Below are positions 50,043 to 62,135 of a DNA stretch of 64,000 nucleotides, in pieces. Both the position numbers and the translations under genes were made by a program. The stretch comes from Candidatus Enterovibrio escicola (GTDB lineage Bacteria; Pseudomonadota; Gammaproteobacteria; Enterobacterales; Vibrionaceae), in the NCBI RefSeq assembly GCF_002464935.1, contig NZ_NBYY01000034.1, positions 62,001 to 126,000 of the forward strand, read 5' to 3'. How positions within the stretch are numbered: the first letter of the stretch is position 1; every line of letters starts with the position of its first letter. The notes below the pieces were generated by a model. It was not told the DNA's origin, made no database searches, and worked only from the letters and a program-made list of their open reading frames with translations.

Positions 50043-50801
50043 AACCTGATCTGTGCATAAAAAATGAACTAAATGCCAAAGTCGGGATCTGAATCGTTTG
50101 AAAAAACTCTTGTCTGCATAAGGAGTTTGGCATGAATAACTGAGATGGTGTTTTCGTCGATGTTGACGACTGCTACTAGACGTTCCTCCCTGAATGGAAA
50201 AAACACCTAATTTCTTCCGGTGTTAAACAAAGCAACAAGCCTTTTCTCCTCTCAGTTAGCTAAAGTAATGACGATAGTGATAGTTTTCCATCAATCGAGG
50301 TATCGAGACTTTAAAATCTATTATATCCACTTTATTTGCCGCTACCTCACCAATGAATTAGTCAGCTACACGCGAATATTCAGGCTCATGCAAGGTGTTC
50401 TGGTTCCGTTTTGCTCTTACCTCACGCACCGTCAGCCAAGGTCAACAGGGATTGCCTTCGTTGGATTCGTCCAAGATATAAGTTTATCACAACCTATGCA
50501 TTCTCAGATATCAGTTTTTTAAAAGTACCGCGAAGCGAGGAAAAGGAACGGTGGGGTGTTTATACGGAGATAAAGGTTATATATCTGATCCATTGGAGCG
50601 GGAACTTGCAGATAAGGGAGTGACACTGATAACGGGTGTCAAAAAGAATATGAAACTAAAAGTGATGAAACTTTAGGACTGCCCGATGCTTCGGAAACAA
50701 TTTATTATTGAAACAGTTTTTAACCAACTAAAAAAGATATCCCAAATCGAGCATTCAGATGACTCGGCTTGATAAACAAGTGCTTATACAGATCTGAGAT
50801 T
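50043..50801 (+). mobile_element. IS982 copy with both ends
   Basis: Left end aacctgatctgtgcataa and right end gatctgagatt. The transposase is in pieces (FHQSRYRDFKIYYIHFICRY, LTHRQPRSTGIAFV, VYTEIKVIYLIHW) with a central deletion. Confidence 0.85.
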
Positions 50802-50849
50802 ACTTTTATAACAAACGCGGATCCCAATAGGTCATTGACCAATGCTTCA

Positions 50850-50947
50850 CTGTAACTCTTCCAGATATTTCAGACTTTGTGACATATCAAATAAACGATA
50901 AATTTCAGGTAGTCAGACCTGCCTCTTCAAGTTGATTGAGTATATAC
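50850..50947 (+). repeat. Diverged repeat, copy 2
   Basis: Counterpart of 47,238-47,345. Its end overlaps the first codons of the hypothetical gene at 50,932. Confidence 0.65.
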
Positions 50948-51360
50948 TTATTCAAAAAATACAATTTTCAATTAATGATGGACTTAAAAAAGACATGTTA
51001 AAACTTGTTGCAGATAATTTCGAAGAGAATGATACACATTGCGCCGTAGAACATATTGCCAAATATGCTCCGGCTTTTGCGTCAGATGTTATTTGTTTCA
51101 TTATCCGTCAATCTAATTTTCAGACGCTCAGTACCTCCATCAGAAATCAGTTTTATGATTGGTGGCAATTATCCCTACCAAGTGGCTCTACAGAAAATAT
51201 TTATGAATCTGTTTACTGGTATTTACTTTATTTCATCGAATCTCGCAGGGAAGATGAGCTGCGCGGTAATAGATTTGTGAAACAGCGCATTAAAGAATGC
51301 GCCTGTTATTTGATCAATAAGGGGAAAACTCCAGATTTTGCCCGGGGTATTCGTCCTTGA
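50932..51360 (+). CDS. Hypothetical protein (142 aa)
   Basis: Open frame from TTG 50,932 to 51,360. An internal ATG at 50,995 (MLKLVADNFEENDTHCA) gives 121 residues and is the more likely start, because the first codons come from a repeat also found at 47.3 kb. The soluble, helix-rich protein has FYDWWQLSLPSG, YWYLLYFIESRREDE and CACYLINKGKTPDF. I do not recognise the family. The 50-bp gap to ampG allows co-transcription. Confidence 0.6.
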   Translation: MIEYILIQKIQFSINDGLKKDMLKLVADNFEENDTHCAVEHIAKYAPAFASDVICFIIRQSNFQTLSTSIRNQFYDWWQLSLPSGSTENIYESVYWYLLYFIESRREDELRGNRFVKQRIKECACYLINKGKTPDFARGIRP

Positions 51361-51410
51361 AGCACTGTAGGATGATTATGTCTTAATGTTACTTACAAGA
51401 ACACCTGTTT

Positions 51411-52793
51411 ATGTCACAAGGTACTGTTCACAATTGGCGTATTACGCTAACAAGTTATCTTGACCGACGATTGCTTTGGGTCTTCCTTTTAGGCTGTTCC
51501 AGTGGTTTTCCTTGGCTCTTGATTGGATCGAATATGTCCGGTTGGCTCACAGATTCTGGCCTTACTAGAACCACTGTTGGTTTGTTTGGGTCTGTCTTTG
51601 TAGTCTACGCAATTAATTGGCTTTGGGCACCCTTGATTGATCGCGTCAAACTACCTTTCCTCTATAAAAATTTGGGACAGCGAAGAAGCTGGATTTTCTT
51701 GATGCAAGTCATTATGCTCATCTGTACCTTGAGCATCTCCTATACGGACCCTTCATTAAATCTCTGCTTAACTATGATTCTTGCCTTTGCGATCGCGATC
51801 GCTTCATCCACACAAGATATTACGATTGATGCATTCCGTATCGATAGTTTTCAAGAACACGAGAAAAATAAACTTCCTCAGGCCGCTGCAATGACCATTA
51901 TAGGATGGTGGACAGGTTATAGTCTTCCTGGGTACTTCTCGTACATTAATGCAGACAGTATCGGTTGGGATGGCGTTTACTTGTGGATGACTGGTTTTAT
52001 CGGTCTATTAATTTTATTTACGCTATTTATAGATGAACCTAATTCCAATCGAGAAGCATTACAGGCAGAAGCTGAATCGGACTATGCTATGAAATTGCAG
52101 CAGATGAATAATAGTTTTTTTCTATGGTTTTCTGTCACGATTGTTGAACCTTTTGCTGAATTCTTCCGCCGTAATGGAATTAAAGTCGCACTTATATTGC
52201 TGCTCTTTATCTTTCTATTCAAAATAGGCGAAGCCTTCCTCGGACGAATGTCGATTATATTCTATAAAGAAATTGGCTTTAGCAATATACAAATCGGCCA
52301 GTATTCAAAACTCATCGGATGGGGTGTAACCGTTGTCTTTACCTTGATTGGGAGTGCAATAAACATACGATTAGGTATAGTAAAAGGATTGCTGATTGGT
52401 GGAATTTCAATGGCTGCCAGCAATCTTATGTTTGCAGTAATGGCCCAAATTGGTCCAAACGAACAACTCTTTTTAGCCACGCTTATTGTCGATAACTTTA
52501 CTAGTGCGTTTGCCACGATAGCATTCGTATCCTTCCTGACGTTTCTAACAGGACGGGCATTTTCTGCTACGCAGTATGCACTACTGTCATCATTAGGTAA
52601 TTTAGGCCGAACTACCTTATCCTTATTCAGTGGCGTAACAGTAGATTGGATATCTACATTCAACTGGTTGGAATGCATTTCATGGCTTAACCCATGGTCA
52701 ATATTTTTCATTATAACCACCTTAATGGTGTTACCAAGCCTTACCATGCTTATGGGCTTACACCCGTATTTCCGACGCCTTACTAATCCCTGA
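51411..52793 (+). CDS. ampG: Muropeptide (anhydromuropeptide) permease AmpG
   Basis: Major-facilitator protein importing GlcNAc-anhydroMurNAc peptides during cell-wall recycling. 460 residues with about 12-14 hydrophobic segments. Signature text: RRLLWVFLLGCSSGFPWLL, NWLWAPLIDRV, SSTQDITIDAFRID, LGRMSIIFYKEIGFS and FSATQYALLSSL. It starts at ATG 51,411. yajG, which I would expect next to it, is not seen. Confidence 0.94.
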   Translation: MSQGTVHNWRITLTSYLDRRLLWVFLLGCSSGFPWLLIGSNMSGWLTDSGLTRTTVGLFGSVFVVYAINWLWAPLIDRVKLPFLYKNLGQRRSWIFLMQVIMLICTLSISYTDPSLNLCLTMILAFAIAIASSTQDITIDAFRIDSFQEHEKNKLPQAAAMTIIGWWTGYSLPGYFSYINADSIGWDGVYLWMTGFIGLLILFTLFIDEPNSNREALQAEAESDYAMKLQQMNNSFFLWFSVTIVEPFAEFFRRNGIKVALILLLFIFLFKIGEAFLGRMSIIFYKEIGFSNIQIGQYSKLIGWGVTVVFTLIGSAINIRLGIVKGLLIGGISMAASNLMFAVMAQIGPNEQLFLATLIVDNFTSAFATIAFVSFLTFLTGRAFSATQYALLSSLGNLGRTTLSLFSGVTVDWISTFNWLECISWLNPWSIFFIITTLMVLPSLTMLMGLHPYFRRLTNP

Positions 52794-53046
52794 TGTCAGA
52801 TAACAACTATGACATTTATGGTCTATCATAGAAGATGAAGCCAACTACCAAAAGTTATACGCTCTTCTCATCAAAGATACAACTCAGCCACTTAAAATTA
52901 TTTTGGGTTAACCAAAGAATTAAATACTAAACTGTCGCCATTTTTAAATGATGAATTCCAATCTAAGATATTGTAAAGACAATTAAGTGCCATCGTATCT
53001 CAGTTTATCTGAGAGTTAAAAAGGTACTGTCAAAGGTCGTATATTT
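52794..53046. other. Spacer after ampG
   Basis: About 250 bp with no recognisable gene, ending at the right end of an IS982 copy. Confidence 0.4.
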
Positions 53047-53805
53047 AACCTCAAATCTGCATAAGTGCTTGCTTATCAAGCCTAGTCATCTTGATATTCG
53101 ACTTCTTTAATTGAAATTAATACACGATAAAACCCGCCAGCAAGTTGACCATAAAGCTGATACAATCACGGTGCCGAGAATGCTTAATTTGGGATATTTT
53201 TTAACTGGTCAAAAATAGTTTCAATAATAAATCGTTTCCGGAGCATTAGGCGGTTCTTAAGTTTCATCACTTTTGGTTTCATATTTTTTATACCAGTTAT
53301 CCGTATCACTCTCTTGTCTGCAAGTTTCCGCTCCAATGGATTCAGATATATAACCTTTATCTCCGTATAAACACCCCCAAAGCTCGTCAACAATTTCCGA
53401 TACAGGCTTTCTATTATCCACGTTAGACATCGTCACTTTGATTGAGATAATTCTAACTTGGTCATTGATAGTAAGGTGTAATTTAAAACCGTAGAACCAC
53501 CCCTCGTTCCTTTTCCTCGCTTCGCGGTACCTTTAAAAACCTGATGTTTGAGAATGAGGAGGTTGTGACAAACCTGTAACTTAGACGAATAAACAAAGGC
53601 AATTCCTGTCGGCCTTGCCTGACGGTGCGTGAGGTAAGAGCAAAACAGAACTAGAACACCTTGCATGAGCCTGAGCATTCGCGTGTAACTGACTAATTTA
53701 GGAAATTTATTGGTGAGGTAGAGGCAAACAAAGTGGATATAATAGGTTTTGAAGTCTCGATATCCTGATTGATGGAAAGCTATCACTATCGTCATCACCT
53801 CGGTT
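53047..53805 (-). mobile_element. IS982 copy truncated at its left end
   Basis: The right end aacctcaaatctgcataag is at 53,047. Transposase segments (EVMTIVIAFHQSGYRDFKTY, RQARPTGIAFVYSSKLQVC, KRGKGTRGGS) are in different frames. The left end is missing; similarity stops near 53,805. Confidence 0.85.
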
Positions 53806-54178
53806 ATATCTAGCACCATCTAAGATTATAGGCAACTTATGCGTTAATGAGGAAATGTCTCTAAACTTATTGGATACATAACCCTATTAAGGATATTATT
53901 GTTGATAATCATCATTTCTGATTGCGTTGGTAATGACAAGCATTTGGGTGTCGAAATAGGGTATACATCCTTTCTGAGTAACCTTTTTAAGGGGAGAACT
54001 ACGTTGTTCAAAAACAGCTAGTACAATTTGAATACTGGTTTTCATTGAAAATATTTGCTATGTGCGCAAAAAAATAAAATTCATTGTTACAGGTAACAAA
54101 ATACGACAATCGTCTTTAACCTCCAATCTAAATCTGGTTGAGCTTTAAACGAAAAAAATGAATGTGGAGTTAAAAAAC
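53806..54178. other. Spacer before bolA
   Basis: No gene recognised in about 370 bp. It presumably holds the bolA promoter; I see no clear operator. Confidence 0.4.
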
Positions 54179-54526
54179 ATGCTGGTTCAGATGAACATTG
54201 AGCAGAAATTATCGGCAGCGTTTTCACCGATATTTCTCCATGTGATGAATGAAAGCCATATGCATAATGTACCAATAGGATCAGAAAGCCATTTTAACGT
54301 CACTATTGTTAGCGAATGTTTTGTCAGTCAGTCTTTGTTAGCAAGACATTGTGCGGTTCATCAGTCACTGGCAGAAGAATTGAAAAATGATATCCATGCC
54401 TTGGCAATCCACACTTATACTGAAAGGGAGTGGCATACTTTAAATAATCAATTACCTGTGTCTCCACCTTGTTGTGGAGGGTTTACTGATAAAAGAAAAG
54501 GATCAAAAAAGTCTGTGAGTGATTAG
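54179..54526 (+). CDS. bolA: BolA family protein
   Basis: Stress-response protein with a class II KH-like fold that works with monothiol glutaredoxins in iron-sulfur handling. About 115 residues from ATG 54,179 (MLVQMNIEQKLSAAF), which follows a GGAG site; ATG 54,191 is an alternative. Conserved VMNESHMHNVPIGSESHFNV, ARHCAVHQSLAEEL and IHALAIHTYTEREW. BolA genes lie next to nqr in other Vibrio, which fits. Confidence 0.92.
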   Translation: MLVQMNIEQKLSAAFSPIFLHVMNESHMHNVPIGSESHFNVTIVSECFVSQSLLARHCAVHQSLAEELKNDIHALAIHTYTEREWHTLNNQLPVSPPCCGGFTDKRKGSKKSVSD

Positions 54527-54574
54527 GACGTATTTATCTTTGATGAGTGCTTTAGGAATAATCTGGTGGAAAGT

Positions 54575-55265
54575 TATAATCACTTCGCCAAAACAACCTA
54601 ACCTACAACACCATACCTAGAACCATGTTAACGGATAATCGCTGGGAACTATTACTCTAACTAATGAAAAAGATTGGTAATATTTATGACAAGCCAGAAC
54701 ATAAAATGACTCTTTAAGGTCTTTTTCATCGGATGTGATCTAGTATTCCATGGTGAGATTGAAGACGTTACTTTAGAAAATAGAATCAGTGTATATCGAC
54801 GATTTAATATTTAGCCTAAAAAAGGAATTCTTTAGAAATATTGCAAGCAAAGAGTTATCTAAAATTTCGACTTCCAATCGGTTCCTATGGAGGGTTCAAT
54901 TGTTGGAACACCTCAACACAGTACTGAGGCAATGATTCCGAATCATGAGTAAATAGGAAAAAGCTGTGGTGGTAATTTAACAAAGGTTTTGTCAGTACGT
55001 CATTCAGCAATGATGTAGACCTTTAAAGAGGGAAAAACTCTCAATGACAATTAAAATTGTGGGCGAGATATCGATAAAAGTAGTATAGGTTAATCACTAT
55101 ATGTGTATCTACTTTTTTAGTAGAAAATACCTTAGGGCGAATTAAATAATATCGTTAAGTTCCAACTAGATATTATAAATTAGAACGAAATTATGTCAGC
55201 AGGGTATCACTGGAATTTATATGAATATGACGACCGTAGTATTGTTGAATGAGTTTTGTAGAGCA
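54575..55265 (+). mobile_element. IS5-family (lineage B, IS427-like) remnant
   Basis: Encodes TMLTDNRWELLL, LMKKIGNIYDKPEHKMTL, FRKLNQCISTI-like text, FDFQSVPMEGSIVGTPQHST and IGKSCGGNLTKVL in order, as in IS427-group transposases. Many stops. A fragment of the same lineage is at 27,230-27,715. Confidence 0.75.
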
Positions 55266-56194
55266 AAGATCAACAGCTCCTAGTCTTTTTGTTACCCAAA
55301 GTGAAATATAGAATGAGAAATTAACAATTTGAGGTAAAAAATGTCATTTTGAATGAAAAGTTGGCAGTTATACTTAATTACATATTCGAATAGTGATATT
55401 TATAAACTAAAATTCCCTTACAAAAAGGGTTAGATCATGGAAGTTTCTTTGCACTTTTCCTGATGATTCGAACGGAATTAGTGTGAATATCAACCGACGT
55501 ATGAGTAAAAATTAGACAAGTTGTCTGTTTTTTGCGCAGGTTATTTTAGGAGTTATACAACGCAAGAATAACGTCAAGGTATAATCTGGTTGGAACTGCT
55601 GGTAATTAATATCAAACCAATTCGTGATCTTTTCCTGTTCTTACCAGTTATTTACGCTTACTAACAAATCTTGGAATATCTCTGTTATGTTTGATTTTTT
55701 CACTTACTAATACTTATTAGTTCGCATTGATGGTTAGATTTCCAATCTTATTGATCTTTGATATCATCTCTGTATTTAGAAGTGTTTATGATAATTATTG
55801 AAGTGCTGTATCCATTTCGTAATCAAACTCAACCGATTGTTAAGGAAAACAATTGGTTACTTAAAATATACAAAATGAACGGCAAAGTGATAAACGCTTT
55901 TAGCGAGCGCAAGTTTTACCACTACTCACGATATTGGAGCCATGACCAAATTGATGAAAGTTTATCCAGTTCTAGTAATTCAAGGCATATCATGAGGATT
56001 ACTGAGGAATAGCGATTTTGCTTGATGAGAGAATCCTCGGCTTGAAAACTGCTCCCTAGCGCATAAATTTTGCTTAATTAGTGTTGAAGACAATGTGAGG
56101 ATAGTCGATTAGCATGTTCGGCTAGACAGTGAAAGTAGTGTATTAACTGCGCCACAACAGAATTCTTTTTTCCGTTAATATAGTGCAAGTGCGT
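55266..56194. other. Upstream region of the nqr operon
   Basis: About 930 bp with no gene I can name. An open stretch from ATG 55,788 to 56,012 encodes a 74-residue peptide (KENNWLLKIYKMNGKVIN, RYWSHDQIDESL) that I do not recognise and that may be a gene fragment. The nqr promoter should lie in the last 200 bp. Confidence 0.35.
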
Positions 56195-57535
56195 ATGATT
56201 ACAATAAATAAAGGCTTGGATCTCCCTATCTCAGGGATTCCTGCTCAGGTGATTAGCGATGGTCCTGTCATAAGAAAAGTTGCCTTACTTGGCGAAGAGT
56301 ATATTGGAATGCGTCCAATGATGCATGTAGGTGTTGGAGACGTAGTAAAAAAAGGAGAGGTTCTTTTTGAAGATAAGAAAAATCCGCATGTTAAATTTAC
56401 TGCTCCTGCCTCGGGCACAGTAATTGAAGTAAACCGTGGTGAGAGACGTGTTCTTCAATCAGTTGTCATTGAAGTAAAAGGTAACGAGCAAGTCATCTTC
56501 AATAAGTATGATGCCACTGAAATCGCTGCTTTAGATCGCCAAGTTATTGTAGAGCAGCTGGTTGAGTCAGGCATGTGGACAGCACTACGAACGCGTCCCT
56601 TTAGTAAAACCCCTTCAGTAGATGGGAAACCTGCTGCCGTATTCGTTACAGCAATTGATACTAACCCTCTTGCGGCGAATCCAGTGCAGATTATCAATGA
56701 GCAGAAAGAATCATTTGTTGCAGGCTTAGATCTCGTATCACATCTGACCGATGGAACAGTGTATGTATGTAAAAGTGAAGAAAACCTACCTTGTAGTACT
56801 CAGTTGAATGTCGAGGAACGTGTGTTTAAGGGTCCTCATCCAGCAGGTCTGGTAGGTACCCATATTCACTTCCTTCGTTCTGCTGGTTTATACATGCAAG
56901 TTTGGCATTTAAACTACCAAGATGTTATTGCATTCGGTAAGCTTTTTCTTACGGGTGAAATTTATACAACTCGTGTGATCTCCTTAGCGGGTCCTGTGGT
57001 TAAGAACCCTCGACTGATTCGTACACAAATTGGTGTATCTATCCAAGAGTTGACTGAAAATGAATTGATGCTAGGTGAAATCCGCCTCGTTTCAGGATCC
57101 GTATTAAGTGGTACTCAAACCGATTGTGTATACGGTTATCTTGGTCGTTTCCATTTGCAGGTGAGTGCACTAAGAGAAGGTCGCGAAAAAGAACTGTTTG
57201 GCTGGTTAGTACTAGGTAAAAATCAGTTCTCTATTACGGGTGCTTTTATGAGCCATTTCTGTAAAGGACAGCTATTCAACATGTCAACGACTACCAATGG
57301 TAGTGAGCGTTCGATGGTGCCAATTGGTAGCTACGAGCGTGTTATGCCTCTGGATATTGAACCTACAATGTTGCTTCGTGACATTTGTTCGGGTGATTTG
57401 GATAGTATGGTCCAGTTAGGTGCGCTAGAACTAGATCCTGAAGATCTTGCTCTGTGTACCTTTGTTTGCCCTAGCAAATATGATTATGGTTCGATGCTTC
57501 GTGAACACCTTAATCAAATTGAAAAGGAAGGATAA
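56195..57535 (+). CDS. nqrA: Na+-translocating NADH:quinone reductase subunit A
   Basis: Quinone-interacting peripheral subunit of Na+-NQR. 446 residues from ATG 56,195 ([20 protein letters not shown]), chosen by family alignment over the GTG 12 bp upstream. Conserved [43 protein letters not shown] and [15 protein letters not shown]. First gene of a six-gene operon. Confidence 0.97.
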   Translation: MITINKGLDLPISGIPAQVISDGPVIRKVALLGEEYIGMRPMMHVGVGDVVKKGEVLFEDKKNPHVKFTAPASGTVIEVNRGERRVLQSVVIEVKGNEQVIFNKYDATEIAALDRQVIVEQLVESGMWTALRTRPFSKTPSVDGKPAAVFVTAIDTNPLAANPVQIINEQKESFVAGLDLVSHLTDGTVYVCKSEENLPCSTQLNVEERVFKGPHPAGLVGTHIHFLRSAGLYMQVWHLNYQDVIAFGKLFLTGEIYTTRVISLAGPVVKNPRLIRTQIGVSIQELTENELMLGEIRLVSGSVLSGTQTDCVYGYLGRFHLQVSALREGREKELFGWLVLGKNQFSITGAFMSHFCKGQLFNMSTTTNGSERSMVPIGSYERVMPLDIEPTMLLRDICSGDLDSMVQLGALELDPEDLALCTFVCPSKYDYGSMLREHLNQIEKEG

Positions 57536-57538
57536 CTG

Positions 57539-58780
57539 ATGACCCTAAAGAAATTTATTGAAGATATCGAACCGCATTTCGAACCCGGCGGAAAGTACGA
57601 AAAATGGTTTGCACTGTATGAAGCCACTGCCACTCTACTTTACACGCCAGGTTTAGTAACAAAAAATGGTGTGCATATTCGTGACAGTATAGATCTTAAG
57701 CGTATAATGATCATAGTGTGGTTGGCTGTATTTCCAGCAATGTTATTTGGTGTGTATAACACGGGAAATCAAGCAATTACAGCATTAAATTGGATGTATG
57801 GCAGTGTCGATCTAGCTATGATTATCGATGCAAACTGGCAGTACTGGCTAACCGAGATGTTAGGGGGTTCCATATCAACCGACGCAGAGTGGCCAAGCAA
57901 AATGTTGTTGGGTACAACCTACTTCCTGCCTATTTACGTGACTGTTTTTATTGTTGGTGGTTTTTGGGAAATGCTGTTTTGTATGGTTCGCAAGCACGAA
58001 GTCAACGAAGGTTTTTTTGTGACCTCCATCTTATTTGCGTTGATTGTGCCTGCGACATTACCTTTATGGCAAGCAGCTATCGGTATTACCTTCGGTGTTG
58101 TTGTCGCGAAAGAAATTTTTGGTGGTACAGGCCGTAACTTTTTAAACCCAGCATTAGCGGGTCGTGCATTTCTATTTTTTGCATATCCTGCTCAGATTTC
58201 TGGTGATTTAGTTTGGACTGCTGCGGACGGTTTCTCTGGCGCAACAGCGCTCAGCCAATGGGCTACGAGTGGTCAAAGTGCACTGGTAAATAATGTTACA
58301 GGACGCACTATTTCTTGGATAGATGCATTCCTTGGTAACATTCCAGGTTCAATCGGTGAAGTTTCTACATTGGGCATTTTGATCGGTGGTACCATGATTG
58401 TAGCTACTCGTATTGCATCGTGGCGCATCATTGCTGGCACCCTGATTGGTTTGGTTACAACATCGACACTGTTCAATATCACTGGTTCTGATACCAACCC
58501 AATGTTTAGCATGGCGTGGCATTGGCATTTAGTTCTAGGTGGTTTTGCCTTCGGCATGGTGTTCATGGCGACTGACCCAGTTACAGCATCGTTTACTAAT
58601 AAAGCAAAGTGGTGGTACGGCATACTGATTGGTGTGATGGCAGTGATGATTCGTGTGGCAAACCCCGCATATCCTGAAGGTATGATGCTAGCGATTCTGT
58701 TTGCAAACCTTTTTGCACCGCTGTTCGACAACCTTATAATTCAGGGTAATATCAAACGGAGGTTGGCTCGTGTCAAGTAA
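57539..58780 (+). CDS. nqrB: Na+-NQR subunit B
   Basis: Integral membrane subunit of 413 residues. It carries a covalent FMN on the threonine of SGATALSQ and binds riboflavin. About ten membrane helices. The DGFSGATAL context fits the ApbE flavinylation motif. It begins 3 bp after nqrA. Confidence 0.97.
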   Translation: MTLKKFIEDIEPHFEPGGKYEKWFALYEATATLLYTPGLVTKNGVHIRDSIDLKRIMIIVWLAVFPAMLFGVYNTGNQAITALNWMYGSVDLAMIIDANWQYWLTEMLGGSISTDAEWPSKMLLGTTYFLPIYVTVFIVGGFWEMLFCMVRKHEVNEGFFVTSILFALIVPATLPLWQAAIGITFGVVVAKEIFGGTGRNFLNPALAGRAFLFFAYPAQISGDLVWTAADGFSGATALSQWATSGQSALVNNVTGRTISWIDAFLGNIPGSIGEVSTLGILIGGTMIVATRIASWRIIAGTLIGLVTTSTLFNITGSDTNPMFSMAWHWHLVLGGFAFGMVFMATDPVTASFTNKAKWWYGILIGVMAVMIRVANPAYPEGMMLAILFANLFAPLFDNLIIQGNIKRRLARVK

Positions 58781-59552
58781 TAACGATGGTGTTAAAAAAA
58801 TATTGACTGTTGTTGTCACACTGAGTTTAGTGTGTTCAGTTGTAGTTTCGTTTACAGTGGTCTCTCTACGTTCCTTGCAAGAGAAAAATGTTGCGTTGGA
58901 CGAACAGCGTAATATCCTTTCCGTTGCTGGGATTGATGATGACGGTGATATTCAAACCGCTTTTGAGGAGTATATCGAACCACAACTGATAGATCTTTCT
59001 ACTGGTGACATGGTTGGTACGTTAGAGGAGGCACGGGAATACAATCAGCGTCTAGCTGCTAATAACCTTGAGAAATCTATATTACTGTCTTCTAATGTGG
59101 ATGTTGTAGGTATTGGTCGCCAAGCGAAGTTGGCAAAAATCTATTTGGTAAAAAACGATAGAGGTGAAACTCGGGAAATTATTCTTCCAATACATGGAAA
59201 TGGACTTTGGTCAATGATGTATGCCTTTATTGCAGTTAAAACTGACGGTAATACTGTTGGTGGCATCTCTTACTACCAACAGGGTGAAACCCCAGGATTG
59301 GGTGGTGAAGTTGAAAATCCTCGCTGGCGTTCCCAGTGGGTCGGAAAAAAACTTTTTGATGATGAGGGTAAACCAGCTATTCACATCGTAAAAGGTGGTG
59401 CGAGATTAGGTGACATCCATGGTATAGATGGTCTATCAGGTGCGACACTGACTAGTAATGGTGTTCAACGCACCTTTGACTTTTGGTTAAGTACCAATGG
59501 GTTTGGACCATTCCTAGCGAAAGTTCGCGAAGGAGGTTTAAAAAATGGCTAA
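58770..59552 (+). CDS. nqrC: Na+-NQR subunit C
   Basis: Subunit with one N-terminal membrane helix and a periplasmic FMN domain. The flavinylated threonine is in [12 protein letters not shown]. 260 residues, GTG start, overlapping nqrB by 11 bp and nqrD by 8 bp. [13 protein letters not shown] is also conserved. Confidence 0.97.
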   Translation: MSSNNDGVKKILTVVVTLSLVCSVVVSFTVVSLRSLQEKNVALDEQRNILSVAGIDDDGDIQTAFEEYIEPQLIDLSTGDMVGTLEEAREYNQRLAANNLEKSILLSSNVDVVGIGRQAKLAKIYLVKNDRGETREIILPIHGNGLWSMMYAFIAVKTDGNTVGGISYYQQGETPGLGGEVENPRWRSQWVGKKLFDDEGKPAIHIVKGGARLGDIHGIDGLSGATLTSNGVQRTFDFWLSTNGFGPFLAKVREGGLKNG

Positions 59553-60177
59553 TACTAAAAAAATTAGAGAGAATTTTTGGTCACCGATTATTGAAAATAA
59601 CCCTATTACACTTCAGGTGCTAGGTGTATGTTCGGCATTGGCCGTTACCACTAAACTTGAAACAGCGTTTGTCATGTCATTTGCGGTACTATTCGTCACT
59701 GCCTTCTCAAATTTATTTGTTTCCTTAATACGTAATCATATCCCAAATTCTGTGCGCATTATCGTGCAGATGACGATTATTGCATCGCTAGTTATTGTTG
59801 TAGATCAGATCTTGAAAGCCTACATGTTTGGTATTTCTAAACAATTATCAGTGTTCGTTGGTTTGATCATTACTAACTGTATTGTAATGGGTCGCGCTGA
59901 GGCCTACGCAATGAAATCAGCACCGATACCTTCGTTCATGGATGGTATTGGTAACGGTCTTGGCTACGCTTTTATTCTATTATCCGTTGGGTTCTTTCGT
60001 GAGTTATTGGGTTCAGGAAAGCTGTTTGGTGTGTCTATCCTACCTCTAACATCAGAAGGTGGTTGGTATCAATCAAATGGCATAATGCTTCTTGCACCAT
60101 CTGCATTTTTCTTGATTGGTTTCCTTATTTGGATTGTACGTATGATCAAGCCTGAGCAGATAGAAGCGAAGGAGTAA
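59545..60177 (+). CDS. nqrD: Na+-NQR subunit D
   Basis: Membrane subunit of 210 residues with six hydrophobic segments. With NqrE it holds an intramembrane iron centre through conserved cysteines (LGVCSAL and [13 protein letters not shown]). [13 protein letters not shown] is typical. Confidence 0.97.
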   Translation: MANTKKIRENFWSPIIENNPITLQVLGVCSALAVTTKLETAFVMSFAVLFVTAFSNLFVSLIRNHIPNSVRIIVQMTIIASLVIVVDQILKAYMFGISKQLSVFVGLIITNCIVMGRAEAYAMKSAPIPSFMDGIGNGLGYAFILLSVGFFRELLGSGKLFGVSILPLTSEGGWYQSNGIMLLAPSAFFLIGFLIWIVRMIKPEQIEAKE

Positions 60178-60181
60178 GGAC

Positions 60182-60781
60182 ATGATGGAACATCACATTA
60201 GCTTGCTGGTGCGATCGATCTTCATCGAAAATATGGCACTTTCCTTCTTTTTGGGGATGTGTACATTTTTGGCCGTATCTAAGAAAGTAAAAACTTCTTT
60301 TGGTTTAGGTATCGCAGTAACGGTGGTTTTAACCATTTCTGTACCTGTAAATAATCTAGTATATAATCTAGTTTTAAAAAACGGTGCCCTTGCACCGAGT
60401 GTAGATCTTAGCTTTTTGAACTTTATCACCTTCATTGGTGTTATCGCAGCGTTGGTTCAGATCCTTGAAATGATCTTGGATCGTTACTTCCCACCCCTTT
60501 ACAACGCCTTGGGAATTTTTTTACCTCTAATCACAGTTAATTGTGCAATTTTCGGCGGTGTTTCGTTCATGGTTCAGCGTGACTACAACTTCAGTGAGTC
60601 AGTGGTGTATGGTTTCGGGTCGGGTATAGGCTGGATGCTGGCGATTGTTGCACTAGCAGGTATCCGTGAAAAGATGAAGTACTCAGATGTACCACCTGCT
60701 CTTCGTGGTTTGGGTATTACCTTTATCACTGTAGGTCTGATGGCACTAGGCTTTATGTCTTTCTCCGGTGTTCAACTGTAA
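60182..60781 (+). CDS. nqrE: Na+-NQR subunit E
   Basis: Membrane subunit of 199 residues, homologous to NqrD in inverted topology, with the iron-ligand cysteines in [10 protein letters not shown] and VNCAIFGGV. Starts ATG ATG; the second ATG (60,185) may be the true start. Confidence 0.97.
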   Translation: MMEHHISLLVRSIFIENMALSFFLGMCTFLAVSKKVKTSFGLGIAVTVVLTISVPVNNLVYNLVLKNGALAPSVDLSFLNFITFIGVIAALVQILEMILDRYFPPLYNALGIFLPLITVNCAIFGGVSFMVQRDYNFSESVVYGFGSGIGWMLAIVALAGIREKMKYSDVPPALRGLGITFITVGLMALGFMSFSGVQL

Positions 60782-60812
60782 GTCGGTTAAACCGCGATAT
60801 AAGGAATAGTCA

Positions 60813-62036
60813 ATGGACATTATTCTTGGCGTAGTAATGTTTACTCTTATCGTACTGATGCTCGTACTGGTGATTCTTTTCGCCAAGAGCAAGTTGGTAC
60901 CTTCGGGTGACATAACCCTTTCTATAAACGGCGATGATTCTCTAGAGATTATTACACAACCAGGAGGTAAATTATTGACTGCTCTGGCAGATGCTGGTTT
61001 ATTTGTGTCTTCTGCTTGTGGTGGTAGTGGTTCCTGTGGACAGTGTCGCGTAAGAATAAAATCAGGTGCTGGTGATATATTGCCAACAGAACTTGATCAT
61101 ATTAGTAAAGGAGATGTTCGAGAAGGAGAGCGTCTGGCATGTCAGGTAGCCATGAAAACTGACATGGATATCATTTTGCCAAAATACATTCTTGGCGTAA
61201 AGAAGTGGGAATGTATCGTTATCTCTAACGGTAATAAAGCTACCTTCATAAAAGAACTAAAACTTCAGATCCCTGATGGTGAGTCGGTACCTTTCCGTGC
61301 AGGCGGTTATATTCAGATTGAAGCACCTGTTCATCATATTAAATACTCTGATTTTGATATTCCGGAAGAGTACTGGGCAGATTGGGACAAGTTAAACCTG
61401 TTTCGTTACGAGTCTAAGGTTAACGAAGAAACTAGTCGTGCATACTCGATGGCAAACTATCCAGGAGAGTCTGGAATTATTATGCTGAATGTACGTATCG
61501 CTACGCCACCACCGAATAATCCAGATGCTTCACCAGGTATCATGTCTTCCTATATTTGGTCTCTGAAAGAAGGTGACAGGTGTACAATATCTGGACCGTT
61601 TGGTGATTTCTTCGCGAAAAATACTGATGCAGAAATGGTATTTGTCGGGGGTGGTGCAGGTATGGCCCCTATGCGTTCTCACATCTTTGACCAATTGAGA
61701 CGTCTTAATTCTAAGCGGAAGATATCTTTTTGGTATGGTGCCCGTTCTAAACGTGAAATGTTCTATATAGAGGATTTTGATATGCTTCAGGCTGATAATG
61801 ATAACTTCGTTTGGTACTGTGCACTGTCTGATCCTTTGCCAGAAGATCATTGGGAAGGTTACGTCGGCTTTATTCATAATGTACTTTATGAAAACTACCT
61901 AATGGATCATGAAGCACCAGAAGATTGTGAGTTTTACATGTGTGGACCTCCAATGATGAACGCTGCGGTGATAGGCTTACTGAAAGAATTGGGCGTTGAA
62001 GATGAAAATATCCTGCTGGATGACTTTGGCGGTTAA
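60813..62036 (+). CDS. nqrF: Na+-NQR subunit F (NADH dehydrogenase component)
   Basis: Takes electrons from NADH. An N-terminal membrane helix, then a 2Fe-2S ferredoxin domain with cysteines in [12 protein letters not shown] and ERLACQV, an FAD domain with RAYSMANYP, and an NADH domain with [13 protein letters not shown] and YMCGPPMM. 407 residues, full length. Confidence 0.97.
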   Translation: MDIILGVVMFTLIVLMLVLVILFAKSKLVPSGDITLSINGDDSLEIITQPGGKLLTALADAGLFVSSACGGSGSCGQCRVRIKSGAGDILPTELDHISKGDVREGERLACQVAMKTDMDIILPKYILGVKKWECIVISNGNKATFIKELKLQIPDGESVPFRAGGYIQIEAPVHHIKYSDFDIPEEYWADWDKLNLFRYESKVNEETSRAYSMANYPGESGIIMLNVRIATPPPNNPDASPGIMSSYIWSLKEGDRCTISGPFGDFFAKNTDAEMVFVGGGAGMAPMRSHIFDQLRRLNSKRKISFWYGARSKREMFYIEDFDMLQADNDNFVWYCALSDPLPEDHWEGYVGFIHNVLYENYLMDHEAPEDCEFYMCGPPMMNAAVIGLLKELGVEDENILLDDFGG

Positions 62037-62135
62037 TCCCTTCTGAGTCTGAACGATGAATACTATTCCGATGGTCAACCATTTATTCTTCAGACTCAGA
62101 AACTATCGTCTTCTTGAAATTAATTGTATGAAATA

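Noticed and set aside
50850-50947. Riboswitch upstream of the hypothetical gene
   Set aside because: The matching copy at 47.2 kb precedes ribH, but I see no conserved FMN riboswitch core, and both copies look like diverged repeats.
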